64,000 nucleotides of DNA from assembly GCA_008973525.1 (NCBI GenBank), contig WACJ01000106.1:434001-498000 (forward strand). Direction: 5' to 3'. The stretch comes from Stenopsyche tienmushanensis. Taxonomy: Eukaryota; Arthropoda; Insecta; Trichoptera; Stenopsychidae. The translations under genes and the position numbers were made by a program. Under the pieces are notes generated by a model. The model searched no databases, was not told the DNA's origin, and worked only from the letters and a program-made list of their open reading frames with translations. How positions within the stretch are numbered: position 1 is the first letter of the stretch; each line of letters opens with the position of its first letter. Below, piece after piece: positions 11,940 through 24,214 of this stretch.

Positions 11940-12765
11940 TTATCCCCGAATGCGTATTGAATAACCCTCATCGATATTTTTAGCATTCCATGCAAGGATT
12001 TCAATATTATCTGTGGTCGCGTGTTCGAACTCCATGTCGCTTGTCAAATTAAATGTAGACATCGGGGAATTTATTTATTCGCAATTTTAAAATTGCACCT
12101 TTGCTGTTCATGATATGAATCATTGGCACGATTTCGAAACGGTTCATTGCACCGATTCGTGTGTTTGAGGATTTAAATTTAAGACGATCGACTATAAATT
12201 GGCTTAGACTTGAGCAATAGTGGATGTGTCGCTTTCGTCTACGTGTCGGTTTTAGTTGGAAAATGTATTGTTATTGAGGATTTTTCTCGAGGTTCCGGCA
12301 TTATTATTTCTGTACAATTTCACAATTATCATAACTCGGAAAATTTGTTGGCGTTTTCGCATTCATTCTGGATTTAATCCAACTTTCATCAAATAACTAT
12401 GATAGTTGGACCGCGCTAGTATGCATGTGCTTTCAGTGTTCTTTTATTGGTTGTCTATTTTCAGTACTAGACAATATCAAAGCAGGTGTCAACTGACCTC
12501 TTGTGTTATGAAACGTTTAAATACGACTTCTTTACGGATAAATACTACATTATTGTTATATTACAATAATAAATTGTCCATTTTATTATATAATAACAAA
12601 TAACTGGCATATGCTGCAAGCAAACAAGGTGTTTGTATGTATTTTAATTCGGTTTATTGAACGGGGGAAAACCGGTTTAGGAGGCAGAAGCTAAGAGATA
12701 ATGTATTTATGGTACAATTTTTGATATTTCAAGCTATGATACCTCGCCTCTTTACAAATCATCAA
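11940..12765. other. No gene seen
   Basis: AT-rich intervening DNA without coding signal or a repeat that I recognise. Confidence 0.4.
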
Positions 12766-12769
12766 TCGA

Positions 12770-13115
12770 TATCATTCGTAAAATATTGAGTGGCAGAACT
12801 TAAACGAGGCCATACGAGCTGCCAAGACGAAAATCGCTATGGTCGACCAAATCACGCCAGAAATGGTGAAGAAAATCCACTGAATGATATTGGATGATCG
12901 TCGACTCTAAGTGTGCGAACTAGCAGACACGGTGGGCCTTTCAAAAAATGACTGAAATTTTGTATATGAGAAAGCTGTGCGCAAGATGGGTGCCGCGTTT
13001 GCTCACAATGGAACAAAAAAGCGTCATTTGAATCGAGTGTTTGGCGATGTTTTACAGTAATGAAGCAGAGTTTTTGCGTCGATTCATAACCATGGATGAA
13101 ACACGGATCCTATAT
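12770..13115 (+). mobile_element. Mariner transposase remnant
   Basis: Readable with stops and gaps: the segment around GTCGACCAAATCACGCCAGAA, then MRKLCARWVPRLLTMEQK, then the RRFITMDET block that carries the first catalytic Asp of mariner (MDET). The copy stops soon after that motif. It matches the fragments at 24585-24830 and 26590-26680. Confidence 0.75.
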
Positions 13116-13354
13116 TTGATTGTCCGCCACTTATCTGTGAGGACCGGCGCAGCGTGTATGAAGCTTGTACATAAATAAATACTGTCGATAGGACACAATA
13201 TTCGATTGTTTCTTTAAGTAAACATAAGCAATATACTTTTGAAATCGATTCATTATATCATTATTAATCGACAAATTTGGGTTAACGATCCAAACAATCG
13301 TGCGATGTACGCAAAATATTCTCCGTCTCTGTCTCCAATTCACAAATTTTATTA

Positions 13355-13626
13355 AAATTTAAACAAACCACCGGATCACTTTTCTTCGGTGTGTAATTAG
13401 AGTTTGTAATCGTTCTGAAAACATATTCAGGTATGGCATCCGTCCGCGAGGCACTCATTCGTGTTATCAGTGGTCCGAAAAGCGGACCGATTGGACATAC
13501 AAATCTTGTGGCGTCTTTTCGGGCTTTTTGTGGCATTTTATATGATCTGTGCAATTACAAAGGCAACGTAGCGTTAAGACACTTTCTATTATAGTATTTT
13601 TTTAAAATAGTAATCACCATCTATAC
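13355..13626 (+). repeat. Family S repeat, left part, split by a hAT insertion
   Basis: Contains ACCACCGGATCAC, GGCATCCGTCCGCGAGGCAC and a perfect hairpin (GGTCCGAAAAGCGGACC), then the TGTGGCATTTTATATG segment. The repeat's tail (ATCTATACGTTAGGTCGGGT..) resumes at 14645 after the insertion. Confidence 0.8.
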
Positions 13627-14644
13627 CAGTGGTTCCTAACCTGGGGGGAATTACCCCCCGAGGGGTAAAACGGCTTTTCTGCGGGGGTAATGACAAGATT
13701 CATTTTTAGTATGTAGATATAATAATAAAATGACAGATGATCAATTTACTCGAGCACTAATTTGCACGTTTCGCATTTGTGACAGTATTTTAAGTGAAAT
13801 GACTTCTGGAAAAAGCGCTTGTATCAAGAAGCAATTCTACAATGGGGTTTCACGAATATTTTTGACAGGAATATGGAAAAACCTCAGTGTGTTATGTAAT
13901 AAAGTTCTTTGGTCTCAGAGAGCATGAAACCGAGCAAACCTAAAAAAAAAGATTGTATAGACGGGAAGGGACGTCTTCCATGATGAGAATACGTTCTGGA
14001 TTTCGAGTAGTCGTGTTACAATGACTTTTCAAGTTTTGTTTTATCACTGCATGATACGATTTGGCTGTTAAGAAGCTTCCTTCAGATTTGCTAAGCGCGT
14101 TGAATGATGTAGTAAAAATTGTGAATCAAATTCGTGGCAGCGCTATGAGTTTCAGATTATTCAAAGTTTTGTGCGATGAAGTTGGAGCCAAATTTAATGG
14201 TCTTTTGTACAGATAGAAGTACCCAGGTTGTCAAGAGAGAGAATTTTAAACAGGGTTTATGAGCTCCGTGAAGAAATAGGATAGTTTCTCGAAAACCAGA
14301 GAACACAAAAGATTTTTTCAGTTAAATTAACAGTCCGATGACAAGGAAATATGATGAATATCTTGACAGCACATGATAAAGTTGCTAAAGTGAAACTAAA
14401 CCTAACATAAAAAAAACTTGCAAATGCAAAACAATTTTAACTTTAACATTAATCATCATTAAATTAATCAAGAAAGTATTTTTAAATTGTAATTTCCAAT
14501 CGTTTTGTGCAATTTCATGATAAATAAAGGCTATTTGTATGTATTATATATGTTGTTTCCTTCAATAAAATTTTAAAGGGGGGTAAAATCAGTTTCCTTG
14601 ATAGGTTATAGGGGTAACGAGACCAAAAAGGTTAGGAAACACTG
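13627..14644 (+). mobile_element. hAT element (ZBED5/Charlie-like) remnant inserted in a family S repeat
   Basis: Begins CAGTGGTTCCTAACCTGGGG and ends GGTTAGGAAACACTG, which are inverted repeats typical of hAT. It is flanked by an exact 8-base duplication ATCTATAC (13619-13626 and 14645-14652). The interior has decayed transposase pieces on the plus strand: 13730-13927 (MTDDQFTRALICTFRICDS) and, around 14070-14300, LPSDLLSALNDVVKIVNQI followed by FRLFKVLCDEVGAKFNGLLY with stops and a frame change. About 1,018 bases, clearly inactive. Confidence 0.8.
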
Positions 14645-14727
14645 ATCTATACGTTAGGTCGGGTACTTTTGGGACTATCTTTGTATATTATTTTTAAACA
14701 TACATTATAATAGTATTTTATATATTA
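14645..14727 (+). repeat. Family S repeat, right end, continued
   Basis: TACGTTAGGTCGGGTACTTTTGGGAC through CATACATTATAATAGTATT: the tail of the copy begun at 13355. Confidence 0.75.
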
Positions 14728-14799
14728 CATGCAAGATAATATCTTCGTGTCTGTCTGTCTCCGAGCTCAACGTGTAAGAATGCTCTTTATGGGTCACTG

Positions 14800-15095
14800 G
14801 AATTCGGACACGACATTGTCTTACCACAAGGTCTGTGTGTCCAACCAGTCCGCTTTTCGGATCATTGACACGATAAATGAGCGCCTCGCGATCGGACACC
14901 ATGCCCGAACATGTCCACAGAACATGATCTGCATCCATGAACGGATCTACGCATGGACCCGTGTCCTGTGAGGAACTGGGACGTCCAGTAATCCATAAAA
15001 ACCAAGTGCAACTCTTGACCGGGTCGGTATTCTGCATTTTGCGCTCCAAACCCATCTGTGCCCATGGCGGGCACCTCCTTTGCCATCCCCTTTTT
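14800..15095 (-). repeat. Family S repeat
   Basis: Reverse copy. The core hairpin arm is worn (TGATCCGAAAAGCGGACTGG). The right part holds the GTTGCACTTGGTTTTTATGG and GGTTTGGAGCGCAAAATGC blocks and a GGCAAAGGAGGTGCCCGCC left block. Confidence 0.7.
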
Positions 15096-15234
15096 ATGGG
15101 CTTGTTTGATATGTATCATAAATATTCACATTCAAAACGGCATTCGTTCTGAGATATTTTTTCATTCCTTTCATTTTATTAAATGTAAAATAACTTCAAT
15201 AATGTCATTATTCAAAGCCGTAAAAAAAATACGT

Positions 15235-15395
15235 ATCTAGACGCTATGTTGCTTCCGTGATCGTACAGATCATAGAAATTACCGCAAAAAGCCCCAAAAG
15301 AGAACGAAGTTGCCATAAAGTTTGTATGCTCGATCGGTCCGCTTTTCGGACCGCTGATATGAAGAATAAGCGCCTCGCGATCGGGTGTCTAAACA
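15235..15395 (-). repeat. Family S repeat, partial
   Basis: Reverse copy with a perfect hairpin (GGTCCGAAAAGCGGACC). The tail includes GATCGTACAG and the CGCTATGTTGCTTCC (inverted) end. Confidence 0.75.
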
Positions 15396-15817
15396 TAACG
15401 ATAACGAAGAAAAGAGGAATTAGACAACTTAGAATATATTATATATTTTTTTATGTAGTAAGTTCTTGTTTTTTAGTTTATTTCTTGTTAATTGAAGAAA
15501 CTTTTAAATGGCTTTTTTTTGAATTATTTAATTATTATTGAGGAGTTCTTATATCACTGACAAATTAAATACGTTATGGTCTGATCAACGATAGAAAGAA
15601 GATTTTATACTATAGATTTTAATTTAATAGTCGACTGATGCTTCTTCTATGCATGAAATTAATATTCATTCATCATACATTTATGTATCTTTTTATTATT
15701 CAAAATGATCTGTGATAAGTCATATTGTTAGTCATATTCATTATTTGTTTATATACATAAAATGAATTAATTGCACAAATATAATTGATATAAATTTCAT
15801 TTTATAGGTAAAAAAAT

Positions 15818-18800
15818 ATGGCATCTGCGCGATGGCGCAAGTTTGCTATCGGTGGAGCAGCGGCTGCCGTAGGCGCCGGATTTACCATTCGAATGCTTGC
15901 CGGCGACGACTCTAATCAAGTAAATTATTATTATCATTGAACAATTAAAATATGCCTACATTTCATTTCATTACATATCTATGATGAATTTACAGAAGGC
16001 GTTAGGAGTAGTCCATGCAGCATCAGCAACAAAGCCCGTAAAACGACCGCTTCCACCTCGTGCCGACCAACTTAAATCCTTACAATCGGGAGAGACATTC
16101 GATGTGCTCATCATCGGAGGCGGCGCAACCGGAGCCGGTTGTGCTCTCGACGCTACAACGCGAGGTATCATTAAAAAAGCGCTTATTATATCACGGCGTG
16201 CAATTATTATAATATGGCATTAAATTTTAGGATTAAAGACGGCCTTGGTGGAAGCTGATGACTTTGCCAGCGGTACGAGCAGCCGTAGTACAAAATTAAT
16301 TCATGGCGGCGTGCGATATCTTCAAAAAGCTATCATGCAATTGGATATTGAACAATATCGTATGGTGAAAGAAGCGCTGCACGAGAGAGCTAATATGCTC
16401 GCCGTAGCACCCCATCTGACACATCCCTTGCCTATTATGCTACCCGTCTATACGTACGTCTATAAGCGTGCATCTTGCGTGATATTTTAATTTTCGTTAT
16501 GTAATAATGTTTAATTTGTAGTTGGTGGCAAATACCGTATTTTTGGTTCGGTATTAAAATGTATGATTTAGTAGCCGGAGATCGGAATGTAAAAAGTTCT
16601 TACTTTTTATCGAAGAAAAATGCATTAGAACTGTTCCCCATGATTAAAGGCGATCGGCTACGCGGTGCGATTGTATATTATGATGGCAAGTAATCGTTGA
16701 CGATTTTCCCCCAATGCAAAAACTCTTAATAAATCCTTATGTTTACGTATTTTACTAAATTTTAGGGCAACAGGACGACGCTCGTATGAATTTAGCAATT
16801 GCTCTTACTGCAACGAGACACGGCGCTACCGTCGCTAATCATGTTTCCGTCACAAAATTATACAAAACTGATGATAAGTTAAGCGGTGCAAGAGTGAAGG
16901 TAATTATTTGAACGCATGGACGTATAAATTACAAACTATAATATGCTTCATTTGATTTTTGTATTTGTATTAAGGATGAAATCACCGGTAAAGAATGGGA
17001 TATCAAAGCGAAGACCATCATTAATGCAACCGGTCCATTTACAGACACGATAAGAAAAATGGATGAGCCCACTGTGAAAGAAATTTGTTGTCCATCTTCC
17101 GGTGTGCATATAGTTTTGCCAGGATATTATAGGTATATCTGAAATTATTATATAAATCCGATTAATAAATCAATTGTCATGGGTTTAAATCTAAATTGCA
17201 TATTAAACTATGCCTATGTTATTCGCGCAATCTTTAACAATAAATTGATGAAATTTTATCGCAATCTGATGGACGGTATGGCAGCGTATTAAATACGAAC
17301 AAACACAAATTAATTTTTATATATTAGATTAACTAGCATATTTTTTCTTATAGCCCTGATCAAATGGGATTGTTGGATCCCCAAACGTCAGATGGTCGCG
17401 TTATCTTCTTCTTACCATGGCAACGACAGACTATCGCAGGCACAACGGATCTGCCCTGCAAAATCACTCACAATCCAAAACCAACGGAAGATGAAATCAT
17501 GTTTATCCTACAGGAAGTCAAGAATTATTTAAATCCGGACGTTGAAGGTTCGATAGCGTCCACGATGAAAATATATCGACATGAACGTTATATTAATATT
17601 TTTACGCGTCCGAACAGTGCGCCGAGGAGACGTTTTATCGGCATGGAGCGGCATAAGACCGCTGGTATCCGATCCAAACAAAGAAGATACGCAATCGTTG
17701 GCCCGTAATCATATTGTGCATGTGAGCAAAGCGGGATTGGTCACAATTGCAGGCGGAAAATGGACGACGTACCGAGCGATGGCTTCCGAAGCCGTCGATG
17801 CCGCCATTCAAGGTTCAAACGTTGCGCAATTTAATTAAGCCCGTATTTAATCGCGTTTTGACGATGTATTTTTTTGCAGCCGGTGGTCTGACTCCGCTGC
17901 ATAAGGAATGCCAAACTGACGGATTTTTAATAGAAGGCGCTCACGGATGGACGCCGACGATGTATATTAGATTGGTGCAAGATTTTGGATTGGAATGCGA
18001 AGTAAGGACTCTATGGGAATGTTTTAATATATGCGCGATGGCATTTTATAAAATTATTCAAACAAATAGGTCGCGCAACATTTAGCAAAATCGTACGGCG
18101 ATCGTGCTTTCGCGGTTGCGAAGATGGCCGCTTTGACGGGCAAACGTTGGCCGATCATCGGACGCAAGGTTCATCCGGAATTTCCGTATATCGACGCGGA
18201 AATCAGGTCTATATATCTGCCATTTGTCTGGCGTTATTGATTTATATATGGCTGATGCTGTGTATTTTTTTAGATACGGTGTTAGAGAATACGCGTGTAC
18301 TGCGATTGATATGATCGCGAGAAGATTGCGTCTCGCTTTTTTGAACGTGCAGGCAGCGCAAGAAGCTCTGCCTGGGATTATTGAAATCATGGCCGAAGAA
18401 TTGAAATGGACTAATGACCAAAAAAAGGTATTTGCATGCAATAAAATGGCAATTGAAATAAATAATTACTACACATCGACGTTTTTGCATTATTTATTTT
18501 AGAAATACGAGAAAGAAGCTTCGGAATTTCTTCAAAACGAGATGGGACAAATGGTGAATCGTGCTAGCCGAGATAAAATACCTATTAATTTGACTAAAGA
18601 GGAGATTCAAACGTACATTAAGAGATTCCAACTTATCGATAAGGATAGGAAGGGATATGTTTCGATTAACGATATTAGACGCGGATTGAAGGTATTTTTT
18701 AAATCATTTAAAATGTGATAATATATTTATTTTGCTCATAAATTAACATTTATTTATTATGAAATGTATATTTATCAAATAAGATAGGTGGATCATTAAA

Positions 18801-20110
18801 TAGGTATTCGTATCAAGACAAATTCTATTTGTAGCGGTTGGCGATCATGTTTTAAATACTATACAAATATTGGCCGATAAAGTTATAAAGAAGCACATTA
18901 AAAACAAGAATGTATTTGTGTGCCCGTTTAATAATATTTTATCGCGTTTATCGATCCTCTGCTAAATGCTTTTTTATTATTCAAAATTATCTAAACATCC
19001 TTGCCGACAATTCTAGGAAATGGGAATGAAATTATCTAAGGATGAGACTCGCTCCATTCTGTCACAAATCGACGCTGCGTATAACGGACAGTTGGAACTT
19101 TCCGACTACTTGCAGGTAAACCAAAACAATTGCGCGCCGTCTTCGGCTATACGTGTCATGCAGTTGCTTCTCGGTATATCACAGGGTTATGCAGCAGAAA
19201 CGCGGTGTCTCTACTAAACAAATTTCAAATAAACGCTTCCTCTCTATCTTATTAATAGAGCGATAAACCCAATAACACCGAATGCTGTGTCGAATGTCTA
19301 ATGCTTTTTTCTTTTTGAATTATCTGTCTTAGAACTTCGGAGAGGAAGTCCCCGGTGAGGAGTTGCACGAGATTCTTAGAGAGATTGATACAAATATGAA
19401 TGGACAAGTCGAGATTGATGAATATCTACAGGTTAAATGCTGATAAAATTCGTTACTGATGATGTGACTTTTAACTTTCCACACTATGGCATTAACCTAC
19501 TTATATTCTGCGTTCTATTGATAACCTCACCTGTATTTTCTGCATGTTGTGTGCTTTCCGTGTGGGCTTCATGTACATATTTATATGGCAAACTAACGAT
19601 TTATACACAGCTACATTAACAACCGTATACTATAGACTTAACGCTTGATTTGCTATCGGAAGCGGGAACTTTGTCTTTGTTGTATTGATTTGCTTTAACT
19701 AATAAAATGAATGAACGGATTGGACGATTGGAAAAAACTAATTTTTAGCCATCGTTTTGAGTAACGATGATTATATAGATTTACTAATATAATAAAAGCT
19801 AAATTTAGTCCCTGTTTGTATGTTTTACACGCTTTAAATCTACGCGTATGCTATCCAAGCGACTTGATTGACTTGTAAAATGCTAGATTAATGTTTTCTA
19901 TTGAGTGATTCCGCATGTTTATTTTGCAAATACCTATGTATTATTTCCTTCTTACGTGTATTGTTTTGTGCGTAGATGATGTCGGCCATCAAATCGGGAC
20001 ACGTCGCGTATTCTCGATTCGCCCGCATGGCCGAAATGGAGGAGGCCCATCACGAGAAAGAAGTGCTCTTGAAGAAGATATCCGTCGAGCGCAGCGGCGG
20101 CGGTCTTTAA
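15818..20110 (+). CDS. GPD2 (GPO-1 orthologue): Mitochondrial FAD-dependent glycerol-3-phosphate dehydrogenase
   Basis: Oxidises glycerol 3-phosphate to dihydroxyacetone phosphate at the outer face of the inner mitochondrial membrane and passes electrons to ubiquinone. Exons: 15818-15919, 15996-16164, 16231-16453, 16522-16685, 16766-16899, 16975-17132, 17354-17547, 17618-17812, 17880-18001, 18070-18206, 18274-18427, 18503-18691, one of 19017-19115 or 19333-19431, and 19976-20110. With one alternative exon the product is 724 residues, the family's usual length. A basic, Ala-rich N-terminus (MASARWRKFAIGGAAAAVG) fits a mitochondrial presequence. The FAD-binding glycine motif is DVLIIGGGATGAG. 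GTSSRSTKLIHGGVRYL, the TIAGTTDLPC block, GDVLSAWSGIRPL and TIAGGKWTTYRAMA follow. Two EF-hands sit near the C-terminus, the first with loop DKDRKGYVSIND. The protein ends RSGGGL. Start chosen as the first ATG after an acceptor. An AATAAA lies near 20290. Confidence 0.95.
17133..17353. repeat. mGPDH intron containing a Helitron-like head
   Basis: 17205-17335 repeats the GCCTATGTTATTCGCGCAAT..GCAATCTGATGGACGGTATGG..TATATTAGA sequence seen at several other sites, here inverted relative to the TCTAATATATAAAAAT head. Confidence 0.5.
19017..19115 (+). CDS. mGPDH alternative EF-hand exon A
   Basis: 99 bases, 33 codons, phase 0 at both ends (acceptor TTCTAG, donor GTAAAC). It encodes EMGMKLSKDETRSIL, then an EF-hand loop DAAYNGQLELSD. 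Position 3 is Ala and position 12 is Asp rather than Glu, so calcium binding should be weaker than in exon B or altered. Same length, phase and ending (YLQ) as exon B, so one replaces the other in the mature mRNA. Confidence 0.85.
19333..19431 (+). CDS. mGPDH alternative EF-hand exon B
   Basis: 99 bases, phase 0 at both ends (acceptor CTGTCTTAG, donor GTTAAA). It encodes NFGEEVPGEELHEIL and a textbook EF-hand loop DTNMNGQVEIDE with Asp1, Asn3, Asn5, Gly6 and Glu12. It matches the usual single exon of the family more closely than exon A. Confidence 0.85.
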
Positions 20111-20299
20111 ACGTCGTCGATTATGCGTCGATCGCCGAACAAACAACGCCAGTATTACTCGACCCATTTCGCGCTGGAAACGCGCGGTACAGAATGCGGT
20201 AGCGAGTGTGTTTCTTATTGTATATTTATTAAATTATAATATTCTTTTTATTATTTAAGCGGATTTATTTAACAAATATTAACGATGTAATAAATCTTT

Positions 20300-21335
20300 T
20301 GCAACTTTCAATATTGTTTTTATTCACGCTGCTTATCTCGTGTGATATTCGTACGCGTCTGCTATTTTATATGGCGTAGTTCTAAGAAGTTTGATATGAT
20401 TGGATTCAAACCGCAAAATATAACGACGGAGTCCCATTTAATGAAATCTAAGCCGATTCCTAGAATATTTTATTAACGACGTCGCTTCTTCAAACCCGCG
20501 AGGAATTTTTGCAGTAAAATATTGTCTCGGAATTAAATGCATATTTTAATACATCAAATACTGTTGAAATAATGTTAATTAAAGGATATTTTCAATTAAA
20601 AAATATGATAAATTTAAATGAGATCAAATTTATGCTCTCAAAATTCATCCCTTAAGTAATTGGGGGATGTTGAATGCTCATTTAAATAATGGTTAGAGTC
20701 TTGGTATTCTTGGGTTTTTTATAAATCCATGTGATTTAATCTATCTTGAATTTGATTGGATTTAAAATGGGAATTCCAGGAAAGTGGGACGCGGTGGAGA
20801 GAAACTAGTCCTGGTAGTCGATGATGATTGATAGGGAAGGGCCAGGAGGAAACAGGAAGTAGATAGAAGAGCTTGACGCGATTGTTGTTTGCAATGGGGT
20901 GGGTGCGAGTGGGCGGAACGAAGGCGTGTCGGGCGGGGCAGGGCGGCAGGAGCAGCGCCCACCGATTATTGGCCAGCCCTAAGCTCACCCGCCCGGTTCC
21001 TGCATCCTGCATCCTGAGTTCTGCATCCTGCATCCTATGATGCAACTGACTGTGGTCCCTAATGATCGACTTTGGCCCATCGTGGCTGATGTGCCCAATA
21101 AGCATACAGCGGAATAATCGAAGAACACCCCGTATCTCAAGCAAACAACAGATCCTCAATGCTTGCACGTCGAAGATCTAAATATTCTGTGATTTTTTTT
21201 TAAAGCAGAACGATTTTTTGTGCGTTCCCATGGAAATACAAACGACACATGGAAAAATTCCGCCAATTGATTTAAAATGTGTCGATATAATTGCATAGTG
21301 TTCGAGACACGATATGATGACATAATATGATCTAC
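20300..21335. other. 3' flank of mGPDH; no gene seen
   Basis: Non-coding. 20760-21000 is GC-richer and gives long but unconvincing minus-strand frames. 20998-21040 holds a short imperfect tandem repeat of TGCATCC. Confidence 0.5.
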
Positions 21336-21339
21336 AATA

Positions 21340-21515
21340 AAAGAGGACGGAGTGGCCATAAGGCTTATATGCTCAATCGGTCCACTTTTCGGACCGCTGA
21401 TATGACGATAATTCCGTAACATAACGATAAAGTAGAATGGTCGCGTACAATAAAAACCATGTGCAATTCTCGATTGTTGTTTTGCGCCCCAAGCCCAGTT
21501 GCGCCGTGGCAAATA
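21340..21515 (-). repeat. Family S repeat
   Basis: Reverse copy with hairpin GGTCCGAAAAGTGGACC (one G-T pair) and a GTTGCACATGGTTTTTATTG (inverted) segment to CTTGGGGCGCAAAAC. Confidence 0.7.
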
Positions 21516-21699
21516 TTCTCAAATACTACAACTTATCAAGACCAGGTTTTAAAAACTCAAAGAATCGCTTTTATATAGGAATATAGTATTCGATAGTGTG
21601 CAAAATAGAGATTTATCATGTCAATTATCAACAAATGACGACAAAATAAAGATTAAAATTGTGTTGGTGGTCTTCTTATAATCATAATAAACAGTAGAA

Positions 21700-22115
21700 A
21701 GTAGAGCCGTAACGAGGGCGTGACAAAGCAGGCGCCCGCCGCGGGCGCAATTGAGCTTGGGGCGCAAAACGCAGAATACCGACTCGATCGATATTTACAC
21801 AAATGATTTATACTTTACACGGATCAACATCGATAGATCGCGAGGCGCTCGTTCGTCATATCGGCGGTCCGAAAAGCGGACCGATTGAGCATACAAACCT
21901 TATGGCCACTCCGTCTTCTTTTAGGGCTTTTTGCGGCATTTTCTATGATTTGTACGAAAGCGACGTAGTGTCTAGACACTTTCTATCATATTATTTTTTT
22001 ATAATAATATCCGCCATATATACGTTAGGTCGGGTACTTTAAGAGACTATCTTTGTGTTTTATTTTAAAACATACATTATAATAGTATTTAATATATTGC
22101 ATTTATAACAGTATT
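21700..22115 (+). repeat. Family S repeat, near full length
   Basis: Best-preserved copy: left block GAGCCGTAACGAGGGCGTGAC, GGGCGCAATTGAGCTTGGGG, GCAGAATACCGACTCGATCG, GATCGCGAGGCGCTCG, a perfect hairpin, the GCGGCATTTTCTATGATTTG block, CACTTTCTATCATA and the TACGTTAGGTCGGGTACTTT..ACATTATAATAGTATTTAAT tail. About 410 bases. A reference for the family in this window. Confidence 0.8.
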
Positions 22116-22254
22116 AGTTGATTTTTGGGGGGCGTTTGCCTCTCCGGCTTACAACGATATTAATTCCATCCAAACAGGATGCGTGCAAACTCTTCAAACT
22201 TTCTCATTGTAATATTTGAGGCTCAAATAATGAATTAATTTCATTAATACTATG

Positions 22255-22520
22255 GATATAAGGGCGTGACAAAGCAGACGCCCGCCACGGGTGCAATTGA
22301 GCTTGGGGCGCAAAACGCAGAATACCGACTCGATCGATATTTGCACTTAATTTTTAATTTATACGGATCAACACTGATTGATCGCGAGGCGCTCGTTCGT
22401 CATATCAGCGGTCCGAAAAGTGGACCGATTGAACATACAAGCCATACCGTCTTCTTTTAGGGCTTTTTGCGGCATTTTATACGATCTGTAGCGTATAGAC
22501 ACTTTACACTAGTATTTTTT
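22255..22520 (+). repeat. Family S repeat
   Basis: Left block and core are well kept. The hairpin is GGTCCGAAAAGTGGACC, so one pair is G-T. The tail is cut after GACACTTTACACTAG. Confidence 0.75.
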
Positions 22521-22529
22521 TACGACAGT

Positions 22530-23390
22530 AACGGACAATATGCACGCGTGTGTGTGTGCGATAGAGACGGATAGATTACAAAATTGCCCTACCACGCCTA
22601 TATCGCCAAATTATCTTGTATAAAATAAAATATTCAGTGTATCGTGACGTGTAAAATGTTAGGAAGCACTGTTTTGAGGGGCGTCATGACAAAGGAGGTG
22701 GTCTGCGTTGGGTGTAGCAAATAGAGGGGTGATACTAGAATATCAACACACGATTACAAATCGAGTTTATGATTTAAAATGCAGCATCCATCACTTATTT
22801 GAACAGGCGGGAAATCATCATCGAGCATTTTAAACCAGTTAAATAAGCTGGAATTGAAGTTTATGAGATGAGAAATTTGAATTTCAGCAATGAAGCATTT
22901 GATCTGATGGATCTTGTTTATAATTTTTTTTTATTACAGAGGATGCTTATTATTTTTATACTGAAAAGCAAGTCATAAGTTTGCTTGAATTCATCGGTTT
23001 TGATTGAACGCACGTCGGACGATATTGTAGTGCAAGGGGATAAATTAAATCTGCAGTATCCGGGTAAAAAGGGAGTGTACAAGATTTAATTTCCTTATAG
23101 AGTTGGCTCTGCCCACTTTGTAAGGAGCAACGCTCTAATACGCTAAAACTGATTGCTCTCTATCGCACACCACAAAATTCGGCCCTGTTTCCAGTTGAAA
23201 ATTGTTTAACAATTTAAAAAGAAGAAGAAGAAACGATACAATTATAATAAAATTACTTTGATGATTTGTTGTGCAAAAATAAAATCATATGTTGGTATAG
23301 CGGCTTAGATCCTGGTATCTTTGGATCAGGTTTATCCTGATTTCCTGGATCTGGAAATGTAAATACCGATTAATAAAATCATACATATCC
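22530..23390. other. No gene seen
   Basis: AT-rich. 22546-22556 is a short GT run. 23210-23235 is an AAGAAG tract. No domain or repeat recognised. Confidence 0.4.
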
Positions 23391-23394
23391 TGTC

Positions 23395-23775
23395 TACAAT
23401 TCATATTTGCCACTTTTGCCACTTTGACACATTATATGCGGGCTGTTTGGGTAGCAACTGTATGAAGATTATGTGAGATATCAACTGAATTGTTTGTTTA
23501 CGGATTTCGCCAGACCAAAATCCGCACCAAACAGTGACTTTTCGGGATGCATTTGATGCTGGTGTATCCCGTGTGGATTGGTATCGTCCCAAATCTGACA
23601 ATTTTGCCTGTTTACACATCCATTCATCCAAAAAATTGACCTCGTCGCTAAAGATGATTTTTTTGGCGAATTTTTCTCGAACGGAATACTGGTTTTGAAA
23701 ATAAAATTTGATGATTTGCACGCGTTGTTCAACGCTATAACCTTCCATGATGATTTGCCATACACTATTAAATAA
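23395..23775 (-). mobile_element. Tc1/mariner-superfamily element, internally deleted
   Basis: Minus-strand fragments: MEGYSVEQRVQIIKFYFQNQ (transposase N-terminus) joined directly to EKFAKKIIFSDEVNFLDEW (first catalytic Asp, FSDE) and then, in a second frame, WDDTNPHGIHQHQMHPEKS and VTVWCGFWSG. The DNA-binding region between them is missing. The same junction is present at 30870-30970. Confidence 0.75.
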
Positions 23776-24214
23776 TTTGCAATAAATTAGACATGTATTG
23801 CTTTAATAACATGATATATCATCAATATCACAGTGCAGCTAAATACAATCAACTGCAAGACTAGGATCTTTTCAATAAGCATTAATAGAAAGATTATATC
23901 CAGTAGAGTAGTTTTTGCAAAGGAGTGGTAATACTTGGCTAATGACACCACTCCAAAATAGTTAAGGGAGAATAACAAAAATGGTCAACGATAAAAATGA
24001 TGCGAGTACCTTAATTATGAAAACAAACGTCTACTCTCAAGACAACACGAACGAAAGTCGTAAACGAAAACGAATTTCGGTCCGATGGGATTAAGCCATC
24101 GCTCGATTAAATCTGGTTTGATTGGAGCGAGCGAGATGCAATGTTGCAGTATCAGGGGTGACACAATATACGCAGTATTCGTTTTATTAAATCATAATTT
24201 AAACATCTAAATGC

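Noticed and set aside
20719..21168. 149-codon minus-strand ORF
   Set aside because: Low-complexity (tandem TGCATCC and Pro/Arg-rich) with no family resemblance.
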